Origin: a virus
Direction: 5' to 3' (one strand)
DNA length: 25,848 bases
Virus record (IMG/VR): IMGVR_UViG_3300030406_002380
Coordinates: 517 to 26,364 of that record
The translations under genes were made by a program, and so were the position numbers. The notes beneath the pieces were generated by a model that was given only the letters and a program-made list of their open reading frames with translations, made no database searches and was not told the origin of the DNA. Positions 12,869 through 20,813 of the stretch are shown one piece after another; positions within the stretch are counted from its first letter, which is position 1, and each line of letters begins with the position of its first letter.

Positions 12869-14752
12869 ATGCCTTTAAAATTAGTACAAATACAACCCGG
12901 TGTTGTTAAAGACATAACTGATTATTCTGCAGGTAAAGATGGACCATTTTATGTGGACAGCAACCTTGTAAGATTTAAAAATGGTTTTCCAGAAAAACTT
13001 GGAGGATGGCAAAAAGAGTCATTTCATTATTCAGTAGACCCAAGCACTTCTGTTGCAGTACAAGGCAAACCAAAGAAAGCTATATACTGGAGAGGCTTTG
13101 ATAGTATTGATAGAATTGCAGTAGGCACAACAAGTCATTTATATCTAATAAAAGAAAATGTATTGCATGATATCACACCACTTAGAAAAACATCTTCTAA
13201 TTTATCTAACCCATTAACGACAGCAAGTGGTGATGCCACTATTACTGTTGCTGATACAGGTCATGGTGCAGAAACAGGAGATTTTGTAGTTATAGATAGT
13301 GCAAGTGCAATAGGTGGTATTACAGCAGGTGCATTAAATAGACCAGAGGGTTACCAGATTACAAAGATAGATGCCAACTCATATAGTATTGAATCAGCTA
13401 CTACTGCATCAAGCACAGTATCTGGTGGTGGTGGAACATTAAATATAAAATATCTTATTGGTGCAAGTGATAATATGGGTATTGAAAGTGCTGACCCTGC
13501 AACTGGTTGGGGTGTGGGTACTTGGAACGCAGGTACATGGAATACACCTAGAACTATAGCGTCAAACAGCTTGGTATTTGATGCAACAAGATGGTCACTA
13601 AATTTATGGGGTGACGATTTATTGGCAAACAACAGGAATGGTCAACTATATTATTGGGAAAGAACAGGTGGTGAAGGGGTTAGGGCAGTTCTGGTATCTT
13701 CGTTAGCAGGTGCTTCAGGTGTTCCAACACAAAATAGAATTACAAGTGTATCTTTTCCAGATAGACATGTTATCTCTGCAGGCACAATCAATGCTGTAGA
13801 TAATCAATTTGACCCTATGTTAATTAGATTTTCAGACCAAGAAGATTTTACAAATTTTACTGTAACTGCAACAAATACTGCAGGAGACCAACGACTTGAG
13901 GTTGGTAGTAAAATTATATCTGTCACACCATCAAAAGATGAAACATTAATACAAACAGATGAAGCTATATATGGCATGACCTTTGTTGGTCCACCATTTA
14001 CATTTTCATTTAGGTTGTTGGCAGTTAATTGTGGTGCAGTTGCACAAGAGGGAACTATTGTAGTAGATGCTAGAGCCTACTGGATGGGTCAAAGTAACTT
14101 TTTTATATATAATGGTGCTGTTCAAAAATTACCATGTCCTGTGCAACACTTTGTTTTTGATAGATTAAATGCTGATTTTATAGATAAAACACATGTTGGA
14201 CAAAATAAAAAATTTAATGAAATAACATGGTTTTATGTAAGCACAGCAAATACTACAACACAGCATCCAGAGCCAGACAGTTATGTAACATATAATTATG
14301 CAGAAAATGTTTGGACAGTTGGAGAGTTAGACAGAAATACATGGACAGATGCTAAAGGTTTTAGAACTGAGCCATTTGCTTTTGATGCTGATGGTCATTT
14401 GTATGTACATGAAGTTGGTACTAATGCTGATGGTGATGCAATGAGTTGTCATATAGAAAGTGCAGAGATAGAAGTAGACGCAGATGGCTCAAGACAATTT
14501 CTTATAGATAGAATAGTACCAGATGTAAGAATGTCTGGCAGTACAACACTAGCAGTTAAATTTAAATCAAGAAAATACCCTAATGCACCAGAAATAACAA
14601 AAGGACCATTCAATGTTGTCCAGAACACAGAAAAAATTAGCACAAGGGTTAAGGGCAGGCAGATTGCTATAAGATATGAAAGCTCTGGTATAGATGACGA
14701 ATGGGCTTTAGGTGACTTTAGAATTAATGCACAGGTAGATAGTGTTAGATGA
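12869..14752 (+). CDS. Tail nozzle / DNA stabilisation-like protein (P22 gp10- or T7 gp12-like)
   Basis: The 627-residue protein starts MPLKLVQIQPGVVKDITDYS and then VDSNLVRFKNGFPEKLGGW, a start I know from alphaproteobacterial phage tail proteins. Repeated beta blades follow: the LYLIKENVLHDITPLR stretch, a GWGVGTWNAGTW block, FDPMLIRFSDQEDFTNF, a DETLIQTDEAIYGMTFVG segment, and YWMGQSNFFIYNGAVQKLPC. These read like the beta-propeller of P22 gp10. It likely forms the hexameric nozzle below the adaptor ring. The gene begins one base after the lysozyme stop with only a weak ribosome binding site, so translation may depend on the upstream gene. The family fit is good; the exact name is uncertain. 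Confidence 0.75.
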   Translation: MPLKLVQIQPGVVKDITDYSAGKDGPFYVDSNLVRFKNGFPEKLGGWQKESFHYSVDPSTSVAVQGKPKKAIYWRGFDSIDRIAVGTTSHLYLIKENVLHDITPLRKTSSNLSNPLTTASGDATITVADTGHGAETGDFVVIDSASAIGGITAGALNRPEGYQITKIDANSYSIESATTASSTVSGGGGTLNIKYLIGASDNMGIESADPATGWGVGTWNAGTWNTPRTIASNSLVFDATRWSLNLWGDDLLANNRNGQLYYWERTGGEGVRAVLVSSLAGASGVPTQNRITSVSFPDRHVISAGTINAVDNQFDPMLIRFSDQEDFTNFTVTATNTAGDQRLEVGSKIISVTPSKDETLIQTDEAIYGMTFVGPPFTFSFRLLAVNCGAVAQEGTIVVDARAYWMGQSNFFIYNGAVQKLPCPVQHFVFDRLNADFIDKTHVGQNKKFNEITWFYVSTANTTTQHPEPDSYVTYNYAENVWTVGELDRNTWTDAKGFRTEPFAFDADGHLYVHEVGTNADGDAMSCHIESAEIEVDADGSRQFLIDRIVPDVRMSGSTTLAVKFKSRKYPNAPEITKGPFNVVQNTEKISTRVKGRQIAIRYESSGIDDEWALGDFRINAQVDSVR

Positions 14753-15729
14753 TAAGATTGCCACAACCACCACAAATGATTGGTGTTCCAGCAACACCAG
14801 AACAATATGCACAAAAATTTATTGAAATACAGACGTATTTACAAAATTTAGTTACATCATTAGAGATACAACAAAATAAAAAAGAGTTTGAAACTGATGC
14901 TACAAATACAACATCAGAAGATGAGGCTACAGCAAAAGCATTTTTCTTTGATGGTAATTCTACAGCAGAAGAAGCAGATTTATCTAACCTCAATGCCAGT
15001 AATTTAACAAGTGGCACAATACCAAATGCAAGGTTTCCTGCAACTTTACCTGCACTTGATGGTTCAAATCTTACATCTTTAAATGCTAGTAACCTTGGAA
15101 GTGGTACTGTTCCTAGTGCAAGAATAAGTGGTACATATGGTAATATTACAGGTGTAGGTACATTAACTAATTTTACATCTCAAGGAATAAATGATGATGC
15201 AAATGCAACTGCAATAACTATTGATGCAAATGAAAATGTAGGTATTAACAATACAAATCCAGACCAATATGTAACTACCAGTAAAGTTGTTGCTATTCAA
15301 GGTACAGCAAATCAAACTGGTTCTGCATCATTACACATGAATGGTAATACTGATGGTTCAAATTATTATAATACACAAGTATTTTCTATAGATGGTGTTG
15401 GTTCAGCCATAGAGATTACAAGATTTACTGGAACTGGTGCTAATGGTTTTCGTGCATATTTTAAAATTATAGCAACTGGTCATACTGGTGCTGTTGGTAA
15501 TGGCATAAACATAAAAGAAATTTATTATGATGGTGGTGTTACAAGTGCAGTACAAATTTCATCTTATGTAGCAAATTTTGCACCAGTTATTTCTTATAAT
15601 ACCTCGACCACAAATACAATTATTATATCATTATCATCATCAAATGGTTCTAGTCCTTTTAAAGGTGTTATGAAAGTAGAGGCAATGATACCATTAGATT
15701 TTTCAAATAGCACATGGACAGTTTCATAG
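14749..15729 (+). CDS. Tail fibre protein (326 aa)
   Basis: The start overlaps the previous stop (ATGA). The N-terminal part (about 1-60) is a predicted helix with QKFIEIQTYLQNLVTSLEIQ that could trimerise. Next come two copies of a 15-residue motif LNASNLxSGTxPxAR and the linker GNITGVGTLTNFTSQG. Then a typical fibre stretch ENVGINNTNPDQY is followed by a beta-rich C-terminal knob (about 180-326) with SASLHMNGNTDGSNYY and GFRAYFKIIATGHTG. It very likely binds the host surface. No S74 chaperone peptidase follows the VGINNTNP stretch, so folding must use another route. The small gene at 15738 may be a partner. Confidence 0.8.
   Translation: MIRLPQPPQMIGVPATPEQYAQKFIEIQTYLQNLVTSLEIQQNKKEFETDATNTTSEDEATAKAFFFDGNSTAEEADLSNLNASNLTSGTIPNARFPATLPALDGSNLTSLNASNLGSGTVPSARISGTYGNITGVGTLTNFTSQGINDDANATAITIDANENVGINNTNPDQYVTTSKVVAIQGTANQTGSASLHMNGNTDGSNYYNTQVFSIDGVGSAIEITRFTGTGANGFRAYFKIIATGHTGAVGNGINIKEIYYDGGVTSAVQISSYVANFAPVISYNTSTTNTIIISLSSSNGSSPFKGVMKVEAMIPLDFSNSTWTVS
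14989..15123 (+). repeat. Two 45-base coding repeats in the fibre gene
   Basis: Positions 14989-15033 and 15079-15123 encode the related 15-residue motifs LNASNLTSGTIPNAR and LNASNLGSGTVPSAR, spaced exactly 90 bases apart. The DNA copies differ at many third positions, so the repeat is kept at protein level. It probably forms fibre shaft structure. Confidence 0.6.
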
Positions 15730-15737
15730 GAAGTAAT

Positions 15738-15935
15738 ATGTCAGATTATAATGCAGAAAAAGATATATCAACATATAACAAAAAATTAAATGAATGTTTA
15801 TCAAACAGATTAAATGCTTATCAAACAGAATTAGGTAATTGGCAAGAACAATTAGACATGATTTATCACGATATAGATGCTTGGAAGTCAAAGGTTCTAG
15901 CTATAAAAAATAAATATCCAAAACCAGAGGAATAA
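15738..15935 (+). CDS. Small conserved tail-fibre-linked protein (65 aa)
   Basis: I chose the ATG at 15738 because AGGAAG lies seven bases upstream. An in-frame ATG at 15714 would add 8 residues within the preceding gene and lacks a ribosome binding site. The product starts MSDYNAEKDISTYNKKLNEC and has GNWQEQLDMIYHDIDAWKSK with the end NKYPKPEE. The DQLDMIYHD-like motif with a YPKP end is one I know from small proteins coded next to tail fibres in marine phages. It is mainly helical, and may help attach or assemble the fibre. The next gene follows three bases later. Confidence 0.7.
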   Translation: MSDYNAEKDISTYNKKLNECLSNRLNAYQTELGNWQEQLDMIYHDIDAWKSKVLAIKNKYPKPEE

Positions 15936-15938
15936 AAT

Positions 15939-16259
15939 ATGGCTAATAATTTTAAAAATGCAAAGGTTGATTTAAGCACAACAAACAATACAACAATATA
16001 TACATGTCCTAGTGCCACACAAACAGTTATTAAAAGTATTTTAGTCAATGATGATAGTGGTAGTGGTGATACAATCAATTTTACACTTACTAGTGGTGCA
16101 AATGTTTTTTCTATATATAAAAGTAAATCTGTATCTGCTAATGAAACTGTTGAATTATTATCACAACCACTTATAATACAAGAAAGTGAGATATTGAAAG
16201 CTCAGGCAACAAATGCTAATAGATTACATGTAATCGTTAGTTTACTGGAGATAAGTTAA
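15939..16259 (+). CDS. Small beta-sandwich virion protein (106 aa)
   Basis: The sequence starts MANNFKNAKVDLSTTNNTTI, then has YTCPSATQTVIKSILVNDDS, FTLTSGANVFSIYKS, and the C-terminal ANRLHVIVSLLEIS. This layout (initial TxVDLSTTxxTxIYT-type strand, then a VIKSILVND strand, then xLHVIVSLLE) is common in small virion proteins of marine podo- and myoviruses as far as I know, of unknown role. There is no signal peptide or membrane segment. It lies between the tail fibre partner and the first ejection-type protein, and shares the transcript. The ribosome binding site is weak (AGAGGAATAAAAT). Confidence 0.65.
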   Translation: MANNFKNAKVDLSTTNNTTIYTCPSATQTVIKSILVNDDSGSGDTINFTLTSGANVFSIYKSKSVSANETVELLSQPLIIQESEILKAQATNANRLHVIVSLLEIS

Positions 16260-17648
16260 ATGGCAGAGCCTAATGGAGCATTAGACAATCTTTTAACATT
16301 AGATGAAACTAATGATGAAGAAAAAGATAATAATCTATTTAAATATGGTGTATATCAGATAGCTACGCAAAAGCCTGATGAAAATTTAAATATACAAAAA
16401 ATATATGGCACTTCTGCTATGCCTATATTTGAATGGGTCAAGACCATACAAACAGGTGAAAGAACATATAATCCTAATAACCCTTCAGATGTATCACTTT
16501 TAAATCAATATGATGATTTAACAAAAAATCAAGGTGTGCCTGAAGGATACTTGACACCAGAGCAAATAGAAGCTGAATTAATAAAAGATGCCACTAGAAC
16601 TTTAGGTTCGACTGTAGGAACAAATGTAGGTATGGCTCTAGGTGACCCTATGTTACAAGCGGCAGGATTTGATTTTGGTCAAAAGGTATCAGAAGGTTTA
16701 AAATCAAGTATTGGTTTTGGGTTGCCTGATACATCTGTAAGTTCTTTAACAAATGACCAAATAAAAATACTAAAGGCAAATCCAGACGCTATATATGACC
16801 CAAAAATAGCTACAAAAGAAACTGCTGATTTATTTAAATTAGGTGATGTGTATGACCAAGGTAAGAAAATTGATTTAGGAGGTGGCAAGAGTGCCTTTCA
16901 AATGGGAACAGGTGATGTGACATTTGACACAGTAGAAGGTAAATTTGTAGGTGGTCAAACGAGTTCAGATAGAACTATTCAAGGATTAAAGCCAGAAACT
17001 CAAAAATTATATGAACAAAAGTCTAATTTTGGTACAGGTTCAGTTGGTTCTAAAGATGTAGCAGAAAGAGGTATAACAGAAAGAATAGGGGATAGATTTG
17101 CAGATAGTCGATATCAAACAGCAGGTTATGTTTCTGCAGGTATTGATTTTGGTGTTAGGCTAGTTCAAGGAGAAGACCCTATGGAAGCGGCTAAAAGTGC
17201 GGCTGATACTGGATTAGGAACATATATTGGTGGTTCATTAGGTGGACCAGTTGGTGCTGTTATAGGTGCAACAGTAGTGCCAAAAGTTTTTGGCAGGGTT
17301 ATATGTAATGAATTAAGAAGGCAAAACTTAATGAAACCTTCAGATGTTACTGCAGATTTAGATTTTACAGTTAAGTATTTAACACCAAGACATATCAAAG
17401 GTTATCAATTTTGGGCAGTATGGGTAGTTTTAAAATTAAGAGAAGGTAAAATGGTTAAGTTTTGGCATCACATTGCTCAACATAGATGTAATGAAATCAA
17501 ATACATATTAGGAAAATCTGATAAACCAGATTACCTTGGTAAACTATATAGACATATATTTGAGCCAATTTGTTATGTAATTGGAATATTTGCAAAAAAG
17601 AGAGATATATCATTTTTATGGAAAAAAGGAGAAAAACATGGCACTTGA
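16260..17648 (+). CDS. Probable internal virion / ejection protein (462 aa)
   Basis: The N-terminal 300 residues are polar and partly helical with no known fold. A glycine-rich hydrophobic stretch (about 325-345, SLGGPVGAVIGATVVPKVFG) resembles a membrane-active glycine zipper. It is followed directly by VICNELRRQ (Cys349) and a basic aromatic C-terminal domain (LTPRHIKGYQFWAVWVVLKL; FWHHIAQHRCNEI; FEPICYVIGIFAKK). I recall this C-terminal block, with CxEL and RGYxxWA, in many phages of alphaproteobacteria on long proteins of tail or internal location. A role in DNA ejection through the host envelope is inferred. The gene ends 10 bases inside the next one. The start has GGAG upstream. Confidence 0.62.
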   Translation: MAEPNGALDNLLTLDETNDEEKDNNLFKYGVYQIATQKPDENLNIQKIYGTSAMPIFEWVKTIQTGERTYNPNNPSDVSLLNQYDDLTKNQGVPEGYLTPEQIEAELIKDATRTLGSTVGTNVGMALGDPMLQAAGFDFGQKVSEGLKSSIGFGLPDTSVSSLTNDQIKILKANPDAIYDPKIATKETADLFKLGDVYDQGKKIDLGGGKSAFQMGTGDVTFDTVEGKFVGGQTSSDRTIQGLKPETQKLYEQKSNFGTGSVGSKDVAERGITERIGDRFADSRYQTAGYVSAGIDFGVRLVQGEDPMEAAKSAADTGLGTYIGGSLGGPVGAVIGATVVPKVFGRVICNELRRQNLMKPSDVTADLDFTVKYLTPRHIKGYQFWAVWVVLKLREGKMVKFWHHIAQHRCNEIKYILGKSDKPDYLGKLYRHIFEPICYVIGIFAKKRDISFLWKKGEKHGT

Positions 17649-17991
17649 AGACATGGGCATAAACATGCCAGAGCAAGCTAAAGAAAGACTTGCACAGCCA
17701 TCAGAACAGATGAAAGTTGTTTTAATGGCAAGATTAGCAGAGATGTCACCAGAAGAATTACAAGCTCTGGACAAGGCTATTACACCAGATGTTATGAATG
17801 TAATAATGAAACTTTTACCTGAACTTGGAGCACTAATACAGCAAGTTATGGAAAATTCTGAGCAAGATATGCCACAGGAGGAAATGCCAAGACAGGCTAT
17901 GGAACAGGATGAAATGCCTCAAGAAGACATGGCTATGGCAGAGGAGAGAATGCCAGAAGAAGATATGGGTGCTTTGGCAAACATGACATGA
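17638..17991 (+). CDS. Acidic Met-rich protein (117 aa)
   Basis: The start at 17638 has a fine ribosome binding site (AAAGGAG, 17625-17631); the in-frame ATG at 17581 would add 19 residues inside the previous gene and has none. The first 75 residues are helical (MPEQAKERLAQPSEQMKVVL; LDKAITPDVMNVIMKLLPEL). The C-terminal 40 residues are a low-complexity acidic tail with repeats MPQEEMPRQAM, DEMPQEDMAM and RMPEEDMG. The tail resembles acidic repeat tails that interact with basic proteins. It lies between ejection-like proteins and a GNAT gene, so it may be a chaperone or a virion component. No family recognised. Confidence 0.7.
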   Translation: MALEDMGINMPEQAKERLAQPSEQMKVVLMARLAEMSPEELQALDKAITPDVMNVIMKLLPELGALIQQVMENSEQDMPQEEMPRQAMEQDEMPQEDMAMAEERMPEEDMGALANMT

Positions 17992-18425
17992 TAGTTAGAA
18001 AAGCAACATTGCTAGATACATCAGCAATAATTTTTTTACTACAAATGATGCATAAGGAGACAGAAATAGAAACACCAAAAATAAATACAGCAAAAATGTT
18101 AGATAAAATTAACATGTTGTTACATAAAGGTGTTGTCTTGGTTGCAGAGAAAGATAAAAAAGTTGTTGGTACGATTGGTGGACAGGTTTCACAAGATTGG
18201 TGGTCTGATGAAAACTATATTGCTGACGCATGGTATTATGTAGCAAAGGACTATCGAAAAAGTATTATTGGTAAAAAATTACTTCAAGACTTTATAAAAA
18301 TAGCAAAAGAAGCTAATATGAAACTAAGATTAGGACATGTTTTTTCTGGAGATATAAAAAGAAAAGATAAATTTTTTGAAAGGATGGGCTTTGTGAGAGC
18401 AGGTTCAGTATATATGGAGGCTTAA
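17988..18425 (+). CDS. GNAT-fold acetyltransferase-like protein
   Basis: The 145-residue protein has the GNAT order: an N-terminal strand MIVRKATLLDTSAI, a strand VVLVAEKDKKVVGTIGG (49-65), then strand AWYYVAKDYR (81-90) and motif A RKSIIGKKLLQDF (90-102), and the end FFERMGFVRAGSVYM (129-143). In motif A the canonical R-x-x-G-x-G is R90-K-S-I93-I-G95, so the first glycine is replaced and the second kept; acetyl-CoA binding may be weakened. The gene lies before the ejection proteins, at the place of T7 gene 13, whose product is itself, as I recall, related to acetyltransferases. It may be a virion assembly factor rather than an enzyme. The start is coupled (ATGA) to the previous gene. Confidence 0.8.
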   Translation: MIVRKATLLDTSAIIFLLQMMHKETEIETPKINTAKMLDKINMLLHKGVVLVAEKDKKVVGTIGGQVSQDWWSDENYIADAWYYVAKDYRKSIIGKKLLQDFIKIAKEANMKLRLGHVFSGDIKRKDKFFERMGFVRAGSVYMEA

Positions 18426-19388
18426 ATGGGTGGGTTGTGTACAGCATCAGCAACAGAATTACCTAGTTATTCAGAGACAGTTCAAGGCACTACCTTACCT
18501 GCTTTTGTAGCGGCAGGGGGTAAGGAGTTATATGAACAAGCTAGAGAATTAGCAAAAAGTGAGTTCCCTAAATTTGAAGGGCAGAGAGTAGCCACATATG
18601 GAACAACTGCAGATGGAACACCACAAAGATTTACAGATAGAGAAGTAGAAGGACTAAATCTTTTAGCTAATAACACAGGTTTTGAAGATGTTATTGATGA
18701 TGCAACAACAATGGCAGGCACATTAGGTCAAGGATTTGAAGGAACAGGACCTTTTACTGCAGATACTGTCAATCAATATATGGATACCTTTCAAACATCT
18801 ATTGACCCTGCAATAGAGCAACTTGAGAGAGATAGACAGCTAAGGCAAAATCAAAATAGAGCAGACGCACTCAGAGCAGGAGCTTTTGGTGGCTCAAGGC
18901 TTGGTGTTAGAGAAGCTATGACAGATGCAGAAATATCTAGGGCAGGTGCAGATTTAAGAAGACAAGCAGGTAGAGATGCACTTAATTTTGCCTCACAAAG
19001 ATTTGATGCAGACAGAGCAGGTGCTAGAGCAGATTTTGAAACAGATGAAGCATCAAGATTAAGAGCAACAGAGACATTGTCTCAGTTAGCCCCACTTACT
19101 CAGTCTTTAACAGAACAGCAAGCTAGTGGACTTTTGACTGCAGGAGAGGCAGAAAGAAATCTTGACCAACAAGCTCTTGATTTAGCCTATCAAGATTTTT
19201 TAGCACAAAAGCAATTTCCATTTGAAATGGTGAATTTTGCATTGGGTGCTCTTCAAGGAATACCATATGAAACCTTAACCAGACAGCAGGCAAGTGGTAA
19301 TCAATTTATGCAACAGCCAAGTATTTATGGTCAAACTATTGGTGGCTTAGGGTCACTAGCGGCACTATATAAGATATTAGGAACTTAA
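18426..19388 (+). CDS. Probable internal virion protein (320 aa, gp14-like position)
   Basis: The 320-residue protein is rich in Ala, Gln and Arg and mainly helical. It starts with MGGLCTASATELPSYSETVQ, and has the pattern NRADALRAGAFGGSRLGVRE (145-164), then long helices ending in DLAYQDFLAQKQFPFEMVNF and the C-terminal hydrophobic GQTIGGLGSLAALYKILG. I recall proteins with AFGGSR and QDFLxQxxxPFxxxNF-type motifs in many marine and alphaproteobacterial short-tailed phages, between fibre and ejection genes. By order it would be like T7 gp14, which helps form a channel in the outer membrane. Strong ribosome binding site GGAGG. Both Ala-Ala pairs are GCG-GCA. Confidence 0.65.
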   Translation: MGGLCTASATELPSYSETVQGTTLPAFVAAGGKELYEQARELAKSEFPKFEGQRVATYGTTADGTPQRFTDREVEGLNLLANNTGFEDVIDDATTMAGTLGQGFEGTGPFTADTVNQYMDTFQTSIDPAIEQLERDRQLRQNQNRADALRAGAFGGSRLGVREAMTDAEISRAGADLRRQAGRDALNFASQRFDADRAGARADFETDEASRLRATETLSQLAPLTQSLTEQQASGLLTAGEAERNLDQQALDLAYQDFLAQKQFPFEMVNFALGALQGIPYETLTRQQASGNQFMQQPSIYGQTIGGLGSLAALYKILGT

Positions 19389-20813
19389 ATGGCAACTAGA
19401 GATGAAATAATTAAATTAGCTTTAGGTGCATCAGGCTCAGGCACACAAGATTTATCTGGTGGTGCGTTACAAAATTTAATCTTATCACGAATTGCTAAAC
19501 CAAGAAATGAAGAAAGAGATAAGGCTTTTGCCTTGTTGTCAGCTTTTACAAAGATTGGAGAAGAGTCAAGCAAGCCCGGTGCAACAGCAGTAGGTGCAGG
19601 ATTCGCAGGTCTCAGAGAGGGTGTTAAAGATTATATAGCAAGTGAGCAAAGACAAGACAAAAAAGACTTGCAAAATATTACTTTATTATCATCAGTTCAA
19701 AAACTAGGAAATGTAGCTAGAAAGCCATTTGAATTACAAAAAGATGACGCATCATTTGCACAGTTTGGAGGTCAAAAAAAATATGATGTTATTTATTTAA
19801 GTAACTCAGAGTTAAATGCCTTACCTCCTGCTAAAAGAACTAATATTCTTCCATATGTAAAGCCAGAAACTAAAACAACAATTAATAATGTTGGTGATGA
19901 AATTTATATTACTGGTCCATTAAAAGGTCAAAAAGTTCTTGATAGTACAGGGCTAACCACAGCAGATGCCTATGTTGATAAAATTAATATAAACGATAAA
20001 GAAGAAGAAGTTGTTATAGATAATGATAATGTTACAGGCACAGTTCAGAAGGGATTAAAAATAACCTTAGATGAATTAAAAGCCTTGCCACCAATGAATA
20101 AGCTACAAAATGAAAATTTTTTTAAAGTGCAAAACAACTATAATAAAGATAAATTTGTAGAAAGATATAATGAAATATTACCAAATATAGAGAATATAAT
20201 TACAGCTTATGACAAAGCCTATACCTTAGACAAGCCCGGTGCCGCGGATATTTCCTTGATTTTTTCTTATATGAAAATGCTAGACCCCGGTAGTGTGGTA
20301 AGAGAGGGTGAGTTCTTAGTTGCAAGAAAAACTGGTGGTCCTGCTGATTTTTTAATTTCTTACCTTCACAGGTTAAAAGATGGTAGCATTTTAACAGATG
20401 GTGTTAGAAGGTCATTTAGAGATATGGCATTAGGTTTATATGACAATGCAAAGAAAAATTTAAATACTTCAAATGAAAAGGTTTTAAAACAAATAACTGG
20501 TGTTTTTAAAATTCCTGAAGGATATGGAAAATCTATATTAATCAATCCTGTAGAATTTAGTAGCAAAGTTAGAGCTAAAAATTTTAAAGTAAGACTGCCA
20601 AAAACAATAAGTAAAGAGACACTAAAAGAACAGTTTATAAATAATAACGCTACTTTAGATGATATTAATTACATGTTAAAAGCAGACAATGTTAAAGATA
20701 ATGACCAAGTAAAAACAATAATTAGTCAGATACTTACTGAGATTCAACAAAATAAATTTAAATTAGTGCCTTTACCAGTAAACCTTAACCCTGTGAAGAT
20801 AAAACAAAAATGA
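19389..20813 (+). CDS. Probable internal virion protein (474 aa)
   Basis: The protein begins MATRDEIIKLALGASGSG, has a helical N-terminal part with FALLSAFTKIGEESSKPGAT, a middle part of charged linkers with the two similar stretches LNALPPAKRTNILPY and ELKALPPMNKLQNENFFK, and a C-terminal domain with VERYNEILPNIENIITAYD and a conserved-looking DISLIFSYMKMLDPGSVVRE (about 282-301), followed by EGEFLVARKTGG. That YxxMLDPxSVVRExE motif is one I have seen in phage ejection proteins. It would be packaged inside the head and enter the host with the DNA. It starts two bases after the previous stop with AGGA upstream and ends coupled (ATGA) to the next gene. Not recognised beyond this. Confidence 0.65.
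   Translation: MATRDEIIKLALGASGSGTQDLSGGALQNLILSRIAKPRNEERDKAFALLSAFTKIGEESSKPGATAVGAGFAGLREGVKDYIASEQRQDKKDLQNITLLSSVQKLGNVARKPFELQKDDASFAQFGGQKKYDVIYLSNSELNALPPAKRTNILPYVKPETKTTINNVGDEIYITGPLKGQKVLDSTGLTTADAYVDKININDKEEEVVIDNDNVTGTVQKGLKITLDELKALPPMNKLQNENFFKVQNNYNKDKFVERYNEILPNIENIITAYDKAYTLDKPGAADISLIFSYMKMLDPGSVVREGEFLVARKTGGPADFLISYLHRLKDGSILTDGVRRSFRDMALGLYDNAKKNLNTSNEKVLKQITGVFKIPEGYGKSILINPVEFSSKVRAKNFKVRLPKTISKETLKEQFINNNATLDDINYMLKADNVKDNDQVKTIISQILTEIQQNKFKLVPLPVNLNPVKIKQK

Noticed and set aside
14989-15123. Repeat pair considered as a CRISPR or regulatory repeat
   Set aside because: The copies are in frame, differ at third positions and encode a fibre motif, so they are protein repeats.
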